In this document: piece after piece, positions 32,597 to 41,492 of the stretch | How the letters are laid out: every line of letters begins with the position of its first letter | Position numbering within the stretch: position 1 is the first letter of the stretch | NCBI RefSeq assembly: GCF_040581415.1 | Contig: NZ_CP114014.1 | Span: forward strand, 4,402,001-4,466,000 | Direction of reading: 5' to 3' | Length of the DNA: 64,000 bases | Source of the DNA: Paraconexibacter sp040581415 | GTDB taxonomy: Bacteria > Actinomycetota > Thermoleophilia > Solirubrobacterales > Solirubrobacteraceae | Notes under the pieces: model-generated | Seen by the model: only the letters and a program-made list of their open reading frames with translations | Databases searched by the model: none | Told to the model about the DNA's origin: nothing | Translations under genes and position numbers: made by a program

Positions 32597-34717
32597 CTAC
32601 ACCGCCGCCAGCTTGAAGCGCCCGACCAGCGACTCGAGCACCTCGGCCCGCTCCGCCAGCTCCTGGGCGCTGACCGCGATCTCCTGGGCGGAGGCGGTCG
32701 TCTCCTGCGTGGACGCGCTGACCTGCTGCGCGGACGCGGAGGACTGCTCGGCGACGCTCGCGACGTCGACCATGTCCGTCTGGACCTGCGTGGACGAGTC
32801 CGCGATCTGCTGGATCGCGCCCGCGATCTGCGCGACGCGCTCGTTCATGTCGTCGACCGACTGCCCGATGAGCAGGAAGCTCTCGCGGGCCTGCTCGACG
32901 GTGGACGCGCCCTCGTCGGTCCGGGACGCACCGGCCGACACGGCCTCCATCGCGCGGCGGGTCTCGCTCTGGATCTCCCCGATCAGCGAGCCGATCGAGC
33001 GGGCTGCCTGCTGGGACTCCTCGGCGAGCTTGCGGACCTCCTCGGCGACGACCGCGAAGCCGCGGCCCTGCTCGCCGGCGCGGGCCGCCTCGATCGCCGC
33101 GTTCAGCGCCAGCAGGTTCGTCTGCTCGGCGATGTTCGTGATCGTCTCGACGATGCCGCCGATCTGCTCGCTCTTCTTCGCGAGGTCCCCCATGACGCCG
33201 CTGACGGCGGACGAGCTCTCCCGCACGCCGACCATGGCGGCGGTCGCCTGCTCGACGGCCTTGGCCCCCTCGGTCGCGACCTCGCGGGCGTTTCGCGCCG
33301 CGGTCGTCGCCTCGGCGGCGGACGACGCGCTGGACTGCGTGGCGGTGACCATCTCCTCGGTCATACGCTGCGCGCTCTCGACGGTCCGCACCTGACGCTC
33401 GGCACCGTGGGCGACGTCGCTGACCGCGTGCGCGATCTCCCCGATCGCACGCCCGGCCTCGTCGCTGGAGCGCGCCATCTGCTGGCTGGCGGAGGACAGC
33501 TGGGACGCCATCACGGCGACCTGGCCGACGAGGTCGCCGAGCTTGGCGGTCATCTCGCCGAACGCGTTGCCGAGGGTGTCCTCGGTGCCCTTGGAGCGGA
33601 TCTCGACGCTGAGGTCACCGGCGGCGACCACCTCGACCGTCGATGCGACCGTGGCCAGGTCCTCGCGCATCGTGTTGTACGCCTCCAGCGACGTCTGCGC
33701 GCGGCCGAGCATCCCGTTGAAGATCTCCGCCAGCGTGCCGGGCGCCAGCCCGTCGCCGGTCTGCACCGGAGTCGTGACGGGGATGACCTCGATCGTCAGG
33801 TCGCCGTCGCGGCTCATCGCCTCCAGGCCCTTCTGCAGGTTGGTCAGGCAGTTGCTGTTGAGCGAGTCCAGGCGCGGGACCAGCTGGTCCAGGCACGACT
33901 GGTCGCCGAGCGCGGAGCGGAAGTCCTCGCGCGTGGTGTTGTACGCCTCCAGCGACGTCTGCGCGCGGCCGAGCATTCCGTTGAACGTCTCGCCGAGCTG
34001 CCCGACCTGCTGGCCGTCCCGCGCGGTGATCGGGGTCGTCGCCGGCTGCACGTCGACGGTCAGGTCGCCGCGGGACATCGCGCCGAGGCCGACCTCGAGG
34101 TTCGTGAGGCAGACGCTGTTCAGCGACGTCATGCGCTCGCCGAGCTGCTTGAGGGACGACTGGTCGCCGAGGCCCGCCCGCAGGTCCTCGCGCGTCGCGT
34201 TGTACGCCTCCAGCGACGTCTGCGCGCGGCCGAGCATCCCGTTGAAGATGTCCCCGAGCTCCCCGAGCTCCTGCCCGGGCCGGGCGGACAGCGGCGAGGT
34301 CACCGGCTGGACCTCGACGGTCAGGTCCCCGGCCTCCATCGCCTGCAGGCCGTCCTTGAGCGAGTTCAGGCAGTTGTTGTTGAGCGACGCCAGCCGGCCG
34401 CGCAGCTCGTGCAGGCACGACTGGTCGCCGAGCGCCGAGCGCAGGTCCTCGCGCATCTGGTTGTAGGCGTTCAGGGCCGTCTGCGCACGACCGAGCATCG
34501 AGTTGAACTGCACGACGAGCGCCTGCACCTGCGGGTCGTTCGACGCCGCGGTGATCGGCGTCGTGGTGGGCTGCGCGGCGATCGTGAGGTCGCCGGTGGT
34601 CATTCCGGTCAGCCCCCGCTCGAGTGCCGAAAGGCAGTTGTTGTCCAGTGCGGCCAGGCGCTCGGAGAGCTCGGCGACGACTGGATCGTGCTTGGGCTTG
34701 CGGCTGAGGAACGACAT
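32597..34717 (-). CDS. Soluble methyl-accepting chemotaxis protein with four tandem repeats
   Basis: From ATG 34717 (AGAAGGGA upstream) the product has 706 residues. The first 350 are four copies of an 87-88-residue unit with LNNNCLNSLKDGLQAMEAGD, PVTTPI and FNGMLGRAQTSLEAYN, resembling poly-HAMP/helical signalling modules. One more HAMP-like part and a standard MCP signalling domain follow (hairpin tip near TITNIAEQTNLLALNAAIEA). There is no transmembrane segment, so it senses in the cytoplasm. No che genes are in the window. Confidence 0.9.
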   Translation of the reverse strand: MSFLSRKPKHDPVVAELSERLAALDNNCLSALERGLTGMTTGDLTIAAQPTTTPITAASNDPQVQALVVQFNSMLGRAQTALNAYNQMREDLRSALGDQSCLHELRGRLASLNNNCLNSLKDGLQAMEAGDLTVEVQPVTSPLSARPGQELGELGDIFNGMLGRAQTSLEAYNATREDLRAGLGDQSSLKQLGERMTSLNSVCLTNLEVGLGAMSRGDLTVDVQPATTPITARDGQQVGQLGETFNGMLGRAQTSLEAYNTTREDFRSALGDQSCLDQLVPRLDSLNSNCLTNLQKGLEAMSRDGDLTIEVIPVTTPVQTGDGLAPGTLAEIFNGMLGRAQTSLEAYNTMREDLATVASTVEVVAAGDLSVEIRSKGTEDTLGNAFGEMTAKLGDLVGQVAVMASQLSSASQQMARSSDEAGRAIGEIAHAVSDVAHGAERQVRTVESAQRMTEEMVTATQSSASSAAEATTAARNAREVATEGAKAVEQATAAMVGVRESSSAVSGVMGDLAKKSEQIGGIVETITNIAEQTNLLALNAAIEAARAGEQGRGFAVVAEEVRKLAEESQQAARSIGSLIGEIQSETRRAMEAVSAGASRTDEGASTVEQARESFLLIGQSVDDMNERVAQIAGAIQQIADSSTQVQTDMVDVASVAEQSSASAQQVSASTQETTASAQEIAVSAQELAERAEVLESLVGRFKLAAV
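33672..34510. repeat. Tandem DNA repeats (period 261-264 bp) inside the chemoreceptor gene
   Basis: A block of about 45 bp starting TTGTACGCCTCCAGCGACGT recurs nearly unchanged at 33675, 33939 and 34200, with a more diverged copy at 34461. Spacings are 264, 261 and 261 bp. Near-identity at silent positions points to recent duplication or gene conversion. Confidence 0.85.
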
Positions 34718-34798
34718 GGATTCCCTTCTGGTGGTGGCCCCGACGGTGACACTCGGGGTTCTCGACCATCGGCCGCCCAGATTGAGAGCATCCGCCCT

Positions 34799-35737
34799 GT
34801 GGCCCGTGTCCTCGTCACCCGCCGGCTGCCGTTCGCGGCGCTCGATCGCCTCGCCGCCGAAGGCCACGAGGTGACCGTCTGCGACGGGGAGCTGCCGCCG
34901 GACCGCGCGACGCTCGAGCGCGCGATCGCCGGCGCGGACGGCCTGCTGTGCATGCTCACCGAGCGCGTCGACGCCGCCCTGCTGGACCACGCGCCGCAGC
35001 TGCGCGTCGTCGCGAACTACGCGGTCGGCGTGGACAACATCGACCTCGCGGCCTGCGCCGCCCGCGGCATCCCGGTCGGCAACACCCCCGACGTCCTGAC
35101 GGCGGCGACGGCGGACCTCGCGTTCGCGCTGCTGCTCGCCGCCGCGCGTCGCCTGGCCGAGGGCGAGCGCGCGATCCGCGAGGGGGACTGGCACACGTGG
35201 GTCCCCGATCGCTGGCTCGGCGCGGACGTCCACGGCGCGACGCTGGTGATCGTCGGCGCCGGGCGGATCGGTGAGGCGGTCGCCCGCCGCGCCGCCGGAT
35301 TCGACATGCGCGTGCTGCGCGTCGGGCGCTCGGACGACCTGCACGCGGCGCTGGGCCAGGCGGACTTCGTCAGCGTCCACACCCCGCTGACCCCGGCGAC
35401 GCGCCACCTGATCGACGCCGCCGCGCTTGCCGCCTGTCGCCCGGGGGCGATTCTGGTCAACACCGCGCGGGGCGGCGTCGTCGACCAGGTCGCCGTCGCC
35501 GCGGCCCTGCGCTCGGGTCACCTGGCCGCCGCTGCGCTCGACGTCATGGACCCGGAGCCCCTGCCGCCGGACGACCCGCTGCTGGACGCGCCGAACCTGC
35601 TGGTCGTCCCCCACATCGGGTCGGCGACCCGCGGCGCCCGCGAGCAGATGGCCGAGCTCGCCGTCGCCAACGTCCTCGCCGGGATCGCCGGCGAGCCGCT
35701 CCCCCATCCAGCGCCGTCGCCGACCCTGCCAGACTGA
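34799..35737 (+). CDS. D-2-hydroxyacid dehydrogenase (glyoxylate/hydroxypyruvate reductase type)
   Basis: The 312-residue protein (GTG 34799, MARVLVTRRLPF) has NYAVGVDNIDLAA and TPDVLTAATADLAFALLL. The NAD site is VIVGAGRIGEAVARRAAG. The catalytic Arg is in LVNTARGGVVD, Glu in LDVMDPEPLP and His in VVPHIGSAT. It should reduce glyoxylate or hydroxypyruvate, or oxidise the D-hydroxyacid. Divergent from the chemoreceptor gene, 81 bp away. Confidence 0.9.
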   Translation: MARVLVTRRLPFAALDRLAAEGHEVTVCDGELPPDRATLERAIAGADGLLCMLTERVDAALLDHAPQLRVVANYAVGVDNIDLAACAARGIPVGNTPDVLTAATADLAFALLLAAARRLAEGERAIREGDWHTWVPDRWLGADVHGATLVIVGAGRIGEAVARRAAGFDMRVLRVGRSDDLHAALGQADFVSVHTPLTPATRHLIDAAALAACRPGAILVNTARGGVVDQVAVAAALRSGHLAAAALDVMDPEPLPPDDPLLDAPNLLVVPHIGSATRGAREQMAELAVANVLAGIAGEPLPHPAPSPTLPD

Positions 35738-35748
35738 ACAGCAAGACG

Positions 35749-36585
35749 ATGACGCCACCTGCCCGACTCGATCGCAAGAGCGCACGCAACCTGCTGCTCG
35801 TCAACGCCGTCACGCGCCCGGTGAACCTGATCGCCGCGCTGGTTGCGCTCGTGGTGGTCGCCGGGATCGCCGGCGGCGCGGGCCTCCTGGCCGGCCTCGT
35901 CGTCCTGGCGGGGATGTCGGCCCGCACGTTCTTCGACGAGGACGAGGCAGAGAAGGTCTTCCGCGAGCACCGTGAGCAGCGGCAGGGCGTGGCGGACGGT
36001 GCCCCGCCGCCGCCACCGGCCGGCGTGCGACAGCGCATCCTGAACGCCGCCGCGCCCACGGGCCCGGCGCTCCCCCCGGCCGCCAAGCGGATCGACCCGT
36101 CCACCATGCCCGAGCAGTTCGCGGTGCACCTGCGGTCCGCCCACCGCACCGAGCAGTCGGTCAAGGACGCGCTCGCGCAGACGGGCAAGGAGTTCTCCGG
36201 CCTCGGGCAGGAGCTGTCGCTGATCATCGACGACATGGAGAAGACCGCGGCTCGCGCCAACATGGTCAACACCTACGTCCGCGGCCAGAACCCCACGCAC
36301 CTGCAGGCCGAGCTCAACGCGCTGCGGGCGAACAACGGCTCGCAGGCGCGGATCGACCAGCTCAACGACCAGCTCAAGAGCCTCTACCGCCTGCAGCGCA
36401 AGGTCGAGGACTACGTCCACCAGCTCTCCTCGCTGACCGGCGCGCTCTCGACCGTCGCCACCAAGGTCGTCGAGCTCGCGCTGATCGGCGACGAGTCCGG
36501 CGGGGCCGATCTGCTCGCCCAGGCCCGCGGCCTGCGCGAACAGGTCGATGAGCTGCAGAACATCCTCCGCGACCCCGCCGTCTAG
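35749..36585 (+). CDS. Membrane-anchored coiled-coil protein, function unknown
   Basis: The 278-residue protein has an N-terminal membrane segment (NLIAALVALVVVAGIAGGAG, then a second hydrophobic turn), an acidic patch (FFDEDEAEKVFREH), a Pro-rich linker and a long helical region from about 120 on (FAVHLRSAHRTEQSVKDALA, RIDQLNDQLKSLYRLQRKVE). It follows the dehydrogenase by 11 bp and precedes ppx/gppA by 12 bp, so the three are probably co-transcribed. No catalytic motif is seen. Confidence 0.8.
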   Translation: MTPPARLDRKSARNLLLVNAVTRPVNLIAALVALVVVAGIAGGAGLLAGLVVLAGMSARTFFDEDEAEKVFREHREQRQGVADGAPPPPPAGVRQRILNAAAPTGPALPPAAKRIDPSTMPEQFAVHLRSAHRTEQSVKDALAQTGKEFSGLGQELSLIIDDMEKTAARANMVNTYVRGQNPTHLQAELNALRANNGSQARIDQLNDQLKSLYRLQRKVEDYVHQLSSLTGALSTVATKVVELALIGDESGGADLLAQARGLREQVDELQNILRDPAV

Positions 36586-36597
36586 GCAGCGACGAAC

Positions 36598-37524
36598 ATG
36601 CGCGTCACCGTCGTCGACGTGGGGACGAACTCCACGCGCCTGCTCGTCGCGGACGTCGTGGACGGGACGATCACGGAGCTCGAGCGCGAGTCGACCGTCA
36701 CGCGCCTGGGTCACGGCGTCGACGCGTCCGGGTCGCTCGCCCCCGAGGCGATGGACCGCGTGTTCGCCGCGCTCGCCGCCTACCGCACGCTGATCGACCG
36801 GCACGACGCCGGCGGCGCAACGATCGCCGTCCTCACGAGCGCGGTCCGCGACGCCGCGAACGGCGCCGAGTTCACCGCACGGGTCCGGGCGGACTTCGGC
36901 CTCGACGCGCGCACCATCACCGGCGATGAGGAGGCCCAGCTCACGTTCCTCGGCGCGACCGACTCCCGGGCCGCGTCTGCCCCGGTGCCGGTGGCGGTCA
37001 TCGACATCGGCGGCGGCTCGACCGAGTTCGTCGTCGGTGCGCGGGCGGCCGTGGACTTCCATGTCTCCACGCAGGTCGGCGTCGTCCGCCAGGGCGAGCG
37101 CCACATCCGCAACGATCCGCCCACCCGCGAGGAGCTCATCGCCGTGGCGGCCGACGTCCGGGCCACGTTCGCCGCCGCTGTCCCGGCACCGGTCCGGGAG
37201 TCCGTCCGCGCCGGTGTCGCGGTCGCCGGCACGGCCACCTCAGCGGCCGCGATGCTGCTGGAGCTCGAGCCCTACGACCCCGAGCGCGTCCATGGCTACC
37301 GGCTCGGCCTGCCCGAGTGCGAGGCGCTTCTCGCCCGTCTGGCCCAGCTGGACGAAGCGCAGCGACGCGCCCTTCCCGGCCTGCACCCCGACCGGGCTCC
37401 GACGGTCATCGCGGGGATGGTCATGCTCGTCGAGGCGATGCGGCTGCTCGGCCTGGAGACGGTCGAGGTCTCCGAGCACGACATCCTGCGGGGCGCCGCG
37501 CTCCACCTCGCCGGCACCGCCTGA
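36598..37524 (+). CDS. Exopolyphosphatase / guanosine pentaphosphatase (Ppx/GppA family)
   Basis: The 308-residue actin-like-ATPase-fold protein has VVDVGTNSTRLLVADV (phosphate 1), the catalytic-Glu region GDEEAQLTFLGA and VIDIGGGSTEFVVG (phosphate 2), with VAGTATSAAAM as third motif. Length matches the short actinobacterial Ppx1/2 type. It hydrolyses terminal phosphates of polyphosphate and/or pppGpp in stress response. Confidence 0.92.
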   Translation: MRVTVVDVGTNSTRLLVADVVDGTITELERESTVTRLGHGVDASGSLAPEAMDRVFAALAAYRTLIDRHDAGGATIAVLTSAVRDAANGAEFTARVRADFGLDARTITGDEEAQLTFLGATDSRAASAPVPVAVIDIGGGSTEFVVGARAAVDFHVSTQVGVVRQGERHIRNDPPTREELIAVAADVRATFAAAVPAPVRESVRAGVAVAGTATSAAAMLLELEPYDPERVHGYRLGLPECEALLARLAQLDEAQRRALPGLHPDRAPTVIAGMVMLVEAMRLLGLETVEVSEHDILRGAALHLAGTA

Positions 37525-37529
37525 CCCGC

Positions 37530-37760
37530 GAGACCCCACTTCTGGGGACCGCCCTGGACGGGTGTCCGATTGTGCGAACGATGACGTGCCCCGATACTCA
37601 CCTTGTCGGGAGCGAAGGCGAGGAACCGCAAGGTTCCCGCCAGATGGCCCGGCATACATAGTCCGGGCGATCAGCCGCTTCATCCCGGCGCCTCCCGCCG
37701 CCCGGACACCTCATCGGCCCTGCATGGCACGTACCCCTGCCCGTCCTGACGGGGCCAAGT
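37530..37760 (+). other. Intergenic region rich in stable hairpins, possible structured RNA
   Basis: Between gppA and the convergent TetR gene there is no convincing coding frame. On the plus strand a GGCG-A-GGAACC stem closes a GCAA tetraloop (GGAACC GCAA GGTTCC near 37621-37637, flanked by GGCG/CGCC), and a CCCG...CGGG pair lies just before it. GNRA and the following UUCG loop are stable only on the plus-strand RNA. A long 3' UTR or a small RNA is possible. Confidence 0.35.
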
Positions 37761-37762
37761 TT

Positions 37763-37786
37763 GGAAGCCGCCTTCGGGCGGCTTCC
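37763..37786 (+). terminator. Ten-pair hairpin with TTCG tetraloop
   Basis: GGAAGCCGCC (37763-37772) and GGCGGCTTCC (37777-37786) close a C(UUCG)G loop on the plus strand, with GACGTTT following. It sits between convergent genes and can end transcription from both sides, though no long T-run is present. Confidence 0.6.
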
Positions 37787-37808
37787 GACGTTTAAGCGTG
37801 GATCCAGG

Positions 37809-38465
37809 CTAAGCGGTCGGCGGCCCGGCGTCCTCGGACGGCGGCGCCACGCGGCCCTCCGGCACGTCCTCGGGCGCGAACCGCACACCGGCCACCACGA
37901 AGCGCCACATCTCCTCCGTGAGCGCGGACTGGGACGGACGCCGGCTGCGCGTGAGCGCTTCGGCGATCGCGACGCGGAACGCGCCCATCAACATCGCGCC
38001 GATCATCCGCGCGTCGAGGTCCTCGGGGATCTCGCCCTGCCGCTGCCCGCGCTGCACGCTGCGGGCGGCGTCGTCGACGAGCTTCGTGATGAACCGCGCC
38101 TCGACGGCGGCGACCTCGCCCTCGCGCGCCAGGAGCGTGAGCACGATCGGTGCCAGCGGCTCGCGGTAGTAGAAGGCGACCGAGCGCTCCGTCCGCCCGC
38201 GCTCCCGCGCCGCCCAGTCGAGCGAGCGGTCGTCCCCCTCCCCCGTCTCCTTCAGCGAGCGGTCGTAGAAGTCGGCGACCACCGTCGCCACGAGGCCCGC
38301 CTTGGATCCGAAGTAGCGGTAGAGCAGGCCGACCGAGACGTCGGCCCGCGCGGCGACGGAGGCGACTTCGAGCGCGCCGTCGCGCTCGATGAGCTCGTCC
38401 ACGGCAGCCTCGAGGAGGCGCGCGCGGGTGGCTTCACCGCGGCGGGTCAGGGTCTGGTCGCTCAT
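37809..38465 (-). CDS. TetR-family transcriptional regulator
   Basis: The 218-residue protein has a TetR HTH (RARLLEAAVDELIERDGALE, VAARADVSVGLLYRYFGSKA) and an all-helical C-terminal domain typical of regulators of fatty-acid or drug responses. It starts at ATG 38465, 60 bp downstream of a thioesterase gene on the same strand, and may regulate it. Confidence 0.9.
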   Translation of the reverse strand: MSDQTLTRRGEATRARLLEAAVDELIERDGALEVASVAARADVSVGLLYRYFGSKAGLVATVVADFYDRSLKETGEGDDRSLDWAARERGRTERSVAFYYREPLAPIVLTLLAREGEVAAVEARFITKLVDDAARSVQRGQRQGEIPEDLDARMIGAMLMGAFRVAIAEALTRSRRPSQSALTEEMWRFVVAGVRFAPEDVPEGRVAPPSEDAGPPTA

Positions 38466-38525
38466 GCGCGAGCGACATTACCTGAAACGAGTTCAGCTCC
38501 TGGGGCGACGGCTTCTGCCGCCGGG

Positions 38526-38930
38526 TCAAGTGGCGTGGGCCGCGAGCGCGGCGTGCTCGCCCGGGGTCAGGTCGCGTGCGCAGCGCCCCTCCCCGTCCCA
38601 GCCCACGATCACCGTCCGGCCCGTGGCGGCCACCGTGCCGTCGGGCTGCAGGACGTCGTGTCCGAGGGTCAGCGACCGGCCGCCGACCCGCTCCACGCGG
38701 ACGACCACGTCGACGGTGCCGTGGGCCAGGCGCACCTCTCGTCGGTAGTCGAGCTCCACCCGGGCGAGCACGTACGCGTCGGGCCGCGCGTCCGGGACCC
38801 CGAGGTCCGCGATGAACGCGGCCCTGGCCTCCTCCAGGAACTCGTGGTAGGCAGCCTGGTTCGCGTGGCCGAGCTCGTCCATGTCGCGGCGGCGCAGCGT
38901 GATGGTCCGGCGGAACTCTGGGCTCGTCAT
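38526..38930 (-). CDS. Acyl-CoA thioesterase (hotdog family)
   Basis: The 134-residue protein has the 4HBT pattern RRRDMDELGHANQAAYHEFL with the active Asp/His-Asn segment, then REVRLAHGTVDVVVRVERVG. It hydrolyses short or branched acyl-CoAs. It is 30 bp upstream of nothing else on its strand except the TetR gene downstream, forming a likely pair. Confidence 0.87.
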   Translation of the reverse strand: MTSPEFRRTITLRRRDMDELGHANQAAYHEFLEEARAAFIADLGVPDARPDAYVLARVELDYRREVRLAHGTVDVVVRVERVGGRSLTLGHDVLQPDGTVAATGRTVIVGWDGEGRCARDLTPGEHAALAAHAT

Positions 38931-38960
38931 CGGCCGTCGAGGGTAGACGGCAGCCGCGTC

Positions 38961-40523
38961 TCAGGCCCGGACGGCGTCGGTCACCGGGCCGGGCCGGGTG
39001 GCCGCGGCGGCGACGGGCGCGTGCAGACGCACGCGCTCGGTCTTGCCCTTCAGGTCGACCGTGGGCCGTTCGACGAACGCGCCGTGGTCACGCGCGAGCA
39101 GCCGGCGCGTGGCCTCCGTCAGGAGGATGTCGTCCCCGGTCTCGCGCGTGACGGACTCCACGCGCGCGGCGGTGTTGACCGCGTCCCCGATGACGGTGAA
39201 CTCGACGCGGCCGCCGCCGCCGATCGTCCCGGCGACCACCGGCCCCGAGTTGATGCCGACCCCGACGCGGAGCGTGTCCCCGAACCGCTCGTGCACGCTC
39301 GCCACGAGCTCCAGCGCCGCCGCCGTCGCCGCGTCCGCGTGATCGGGCAGGTGGTCCGGGGCGCCGAAGACGGCCAGCAGCCCGTCCCCCACGAACTTGT
39401 TGGCGTGGCCGCCGTGCTGCGCGATGACGGGCACCACGAGCGCGTAGAAGAGGTTCAGCTGCCGGACCACGTCGGCGGCGCTCGCGCGCTCGGCGAACGC
39501 CGTGAAGTCGCGGATGTCGACGAACAGCACGGTGACCTCGACCTCCTCGCCGCCCAACTCGGTGCCCTCGGCCAGCACGCGCTCGGCGAGCTGGGGATCG
39601 ACGTAGGCGCCGAACGCCTCGCGCAGCAGCTCGCGCTCCTGCAGGCCGGCGACCATCGAGTTGAACGACGCGGCCAGGGCGCCCGTCTCGTCGCCGCCCA
39701 GGACGGGAACCCGCACGCTGAAGTCGCCCGCCGCCACGGCGTCCGTCCCGCGGCGCAGCTGGCGCAGCGGCTGCAGGATCGAGTTCGCGAGCAGGATCGA
39801 CAGCTCGAGGGAGATCGTGAACGCCACCACGATCGCCGCGGCGACGCCGATGCCGAGGTCGTCGATGGAGCGGTCGCCCCCGCTGGCGGAGACCCCGGAG
39901 ACGACGACCCCGCTGATGATGTTGATCGCCGGGAGGGCGACGAGCAGGCGCGTCTTCAGCGAGACCGAGGTGCGCCGAGGGTCGACGTCCGGCCCCAGGT
40001 CGGCGGCGACCGCCTCGAGCACCGGGCGCGTGATGATCTCCATCGCGAAGAACCGCAGCATCGAGCCGTACAGCAGGACGACGCCGGACGCGCCCGCCAG
40101 CGCGAAGAAGGCCGGGAACCACGGCACCTCCAGGCGCCAGGTCGCGAACGCCGCGATCGGCGGGATCGTGATGAGCACCGGATGCAGCACGCGCCGGCGC
40201 ACGAACGCCAGCGGCAGCCCGGCGAGGGCGTGCCAGGCGGCATCGGCTGCCTCGGGCGAGTGGTCGCCGCGCTGCCACGGGTCGGCCGGCCGCAGCAGCT
40301 TCGAGGTCACGCGGCAGGAGATGACGTTGTCGACGACGACCAGCACCTGCGACGCGGCGAGGATCTGCAGGAATGTCGTGCCGTCCGCCCGGACGAACAG
40401 CTGCAGGAGGCCGGCGCCGCCGGCGACCACGACATGCGCGCCCTGCATCTGGATGAACAGGACGAGGCGGACGTAGCGTCGGCCGAGCTTCGCGTAGAGC
40501 CAGCGCATCGGGCCGCCGAGCAT
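38961..40523 (-). CDS. Membrane-bound class III adenylate/guanylate cyclase with HAMP domain
   Basis: The 520-residue protein has about six membrane helices in residues 15-245 (for example VLITIPPIAAFATW and LGIGVAAAIVVAFTISLELS). A HAMP domain follows (ILQPLRQLRRGTDAVAAGDF), then a class III cyclase domain from about 330: VTVLFVDIRDFTAFAERASA (metal Asp), KFVGDGLLAVFGAP and INSGPVVAGTIGG. The layout is that of actinobacterial Rv1318c-type cyclases. It produces cAMP from ATP at the inner face of the membrane. Confidence 0.9.
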   Translation of the reverse strand: MLGGPMRWLYAKLGRRYVRLVLFIQMQGAHVVVAGGAGLLQLFVRADGTTFLQILAASQVLVVVDNVISCRVTSKLLRPADPWQRGDHSPEAADAAWHALAGLPLAFVRRRVLHPVLITIPPIAAFATWRLEVPWFPAFFALAGASGVVLLYGSMLRFFAMEIITRPVLEAVAADLGPDVDPRRTSVSLKTRLLVALPAINIISGVVVSGVSASGGDRSIDDLGIGVAAAIVVAFTISLELSILLANSILQPLRQLRRGTDAVAAGDFSVRVPVLGGDETGALAASFNSMVAGLQERELLREAFGAYVDPQLAERVLAEGTELGGEEVEVTVLFVDIRDFTAFAERASAADVVRQLNLFYALVVPVIAQHGGHANKFVGDGLLAVFGAPDHLPDHADAATAAALELVASVHERFGDTLRVGVGINSGPVVAGTIGGGGRVEFTVIGDAVNTAARVESVTRETGDDILLTEATRRLLARDHGAFVERPTVDLKGKTERVRLHAPVAAAATRPGPVTDAVRA

Positions 40524-40585
40524 GGGCGGGAGTGTGACGGGCCGACGGGCTTCGCGCCACCCGCGGCGCGGCCCGGCGGCTGCGC

Positions 40586-41257
40586 TCAGCCGGCGGTCGG
40601 CGAGTCCGGCCGTGCCAGCGAGCGGGCCGGACCCGTGACGCGTGCGGCGGCGGCCGCCTCCAGCAGGCGGTCCTCGCCGCAGAACAGGGTCCGTCGCACG
40701 CGCACCGCCGGCAGCAGCTGAGCGCCCTGCGCGGTCAGCCGGCGGCCGCGCTCGATCAGCGCGCCATCGCGCCCACGGTCGCCCGCGGCCCTCAGGCAGT
40801 CGTCGAGCGGCAGCCCGGCTGCGGCGGCCGCCTCCGCCAGGATGTCCGGGTCGTCGAGGTCGAACCCGCCGCAGAACGCGAGCCGGCAGGCGGCGAGGAC
40901 GAACGGCTCACCCCGGCCCGCATCGCAGGCGTAGTCGGCCACGCGCATGGCGGACAGGAACGAGACCGGCATCTGCTCCGGCCAGACCAGCGGCATCCGC
41001 AGCTCGGTGGCACGGCACTCGGCCCGCTGCTGCAGCTCCTCGTCATCCCGGCAGCCGTCGCCGACGGCGTCCCCCAGGACGGGGACCCAGCGGACCTCCG
41101 CGAACCCGCGCGTGACGCGCTCGGCCGCGAGGTACGTCTCCGGCGAGGCGAGGTCGAAGAAGAAAGTCGCCGCGGTGCTCGGGAGGCGATGGTCCAGCCG
41201 CTCCGCCACTGCGCCGCGCTGCCGCCGGCGTCCTGCCATGTCGATCACGTCGCCCAT
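40586..41257 (-). CDS. DsbA-like / 2-hydroxychromene-2-carboxylate isomerase family protein
   Basis: The 223-residue protein shows a thioredoxin-like start after a basic N-terminal leader (TFFFDLASPETYLAAERV), with Ser instead of the CxxC motif, as in HCCA isomerases. The middle (AMRVADYACDAGRGEPFVLA) and end (ILAEAAAAAGL...) also fit that family. Lacking CxxC, it is unlikely to be a disulfide oxidase; a glutathione- or mycothiol-dependent isomerase is possible. Confidence 0.78.
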   Translation of the reverse strand: MGDVIDMAGRRRQRGAVAERLDHRLPSTAATFFFDLASPETYLAAERVTRGFAEVRWVPVLGDAVGDGCRDDEELQQRAECRATELRMPLVWPEQMPVSFLSAMRVADYACDAGRGEPFVLAACRLAFCGGFDLDDPDILAEAAAAAGLPLDDCLRAAGDRGRDGALIERGRRLTAQGAQLLPAVRVRRTLFCGEDRLLEAAAAARVTGPARSLARPDSPTAG

Positions 41258-41492
41258 TTCGCTCCACCCCGTCCGCGCGCCGCCTCCGGGGCGACGCTAC
41301 TCCCGGCTCTAACGGCAGGTTTGAAAGAAACTCGCGCTAAGTCGGGTGACTGGTCTGGGTGCGCACAGTGCAGCTGCGACGCGGGCTCGCGGATATTGGC
41401 GCGTCGCTCAACAGACCGCGGTAAGGTAGATCGGGAATGACGCCGTCCCACGCGGCATCGAGCACGTCCCACCCCAGCTGAAGGAGCTCGCC

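Noticed and set aside
31874..35737. A plus-strand open frame of almost 1290 codons
   Set aside because: Most of it is antisense to the MerR, lipoprotein and chemoreceptor genes; only the last 312 codons (from 34799) match a family, the D-2-hydroxyacid dehydrogenase.
37761..40721. A plus-strand open frame of almost 990 codons
   Set aside because: It is the complement of the TetR, thioesterase and cyclase genes and is Arg/Asp/Gly-rich without any family pattern, as expected for high-GC antisense frames.
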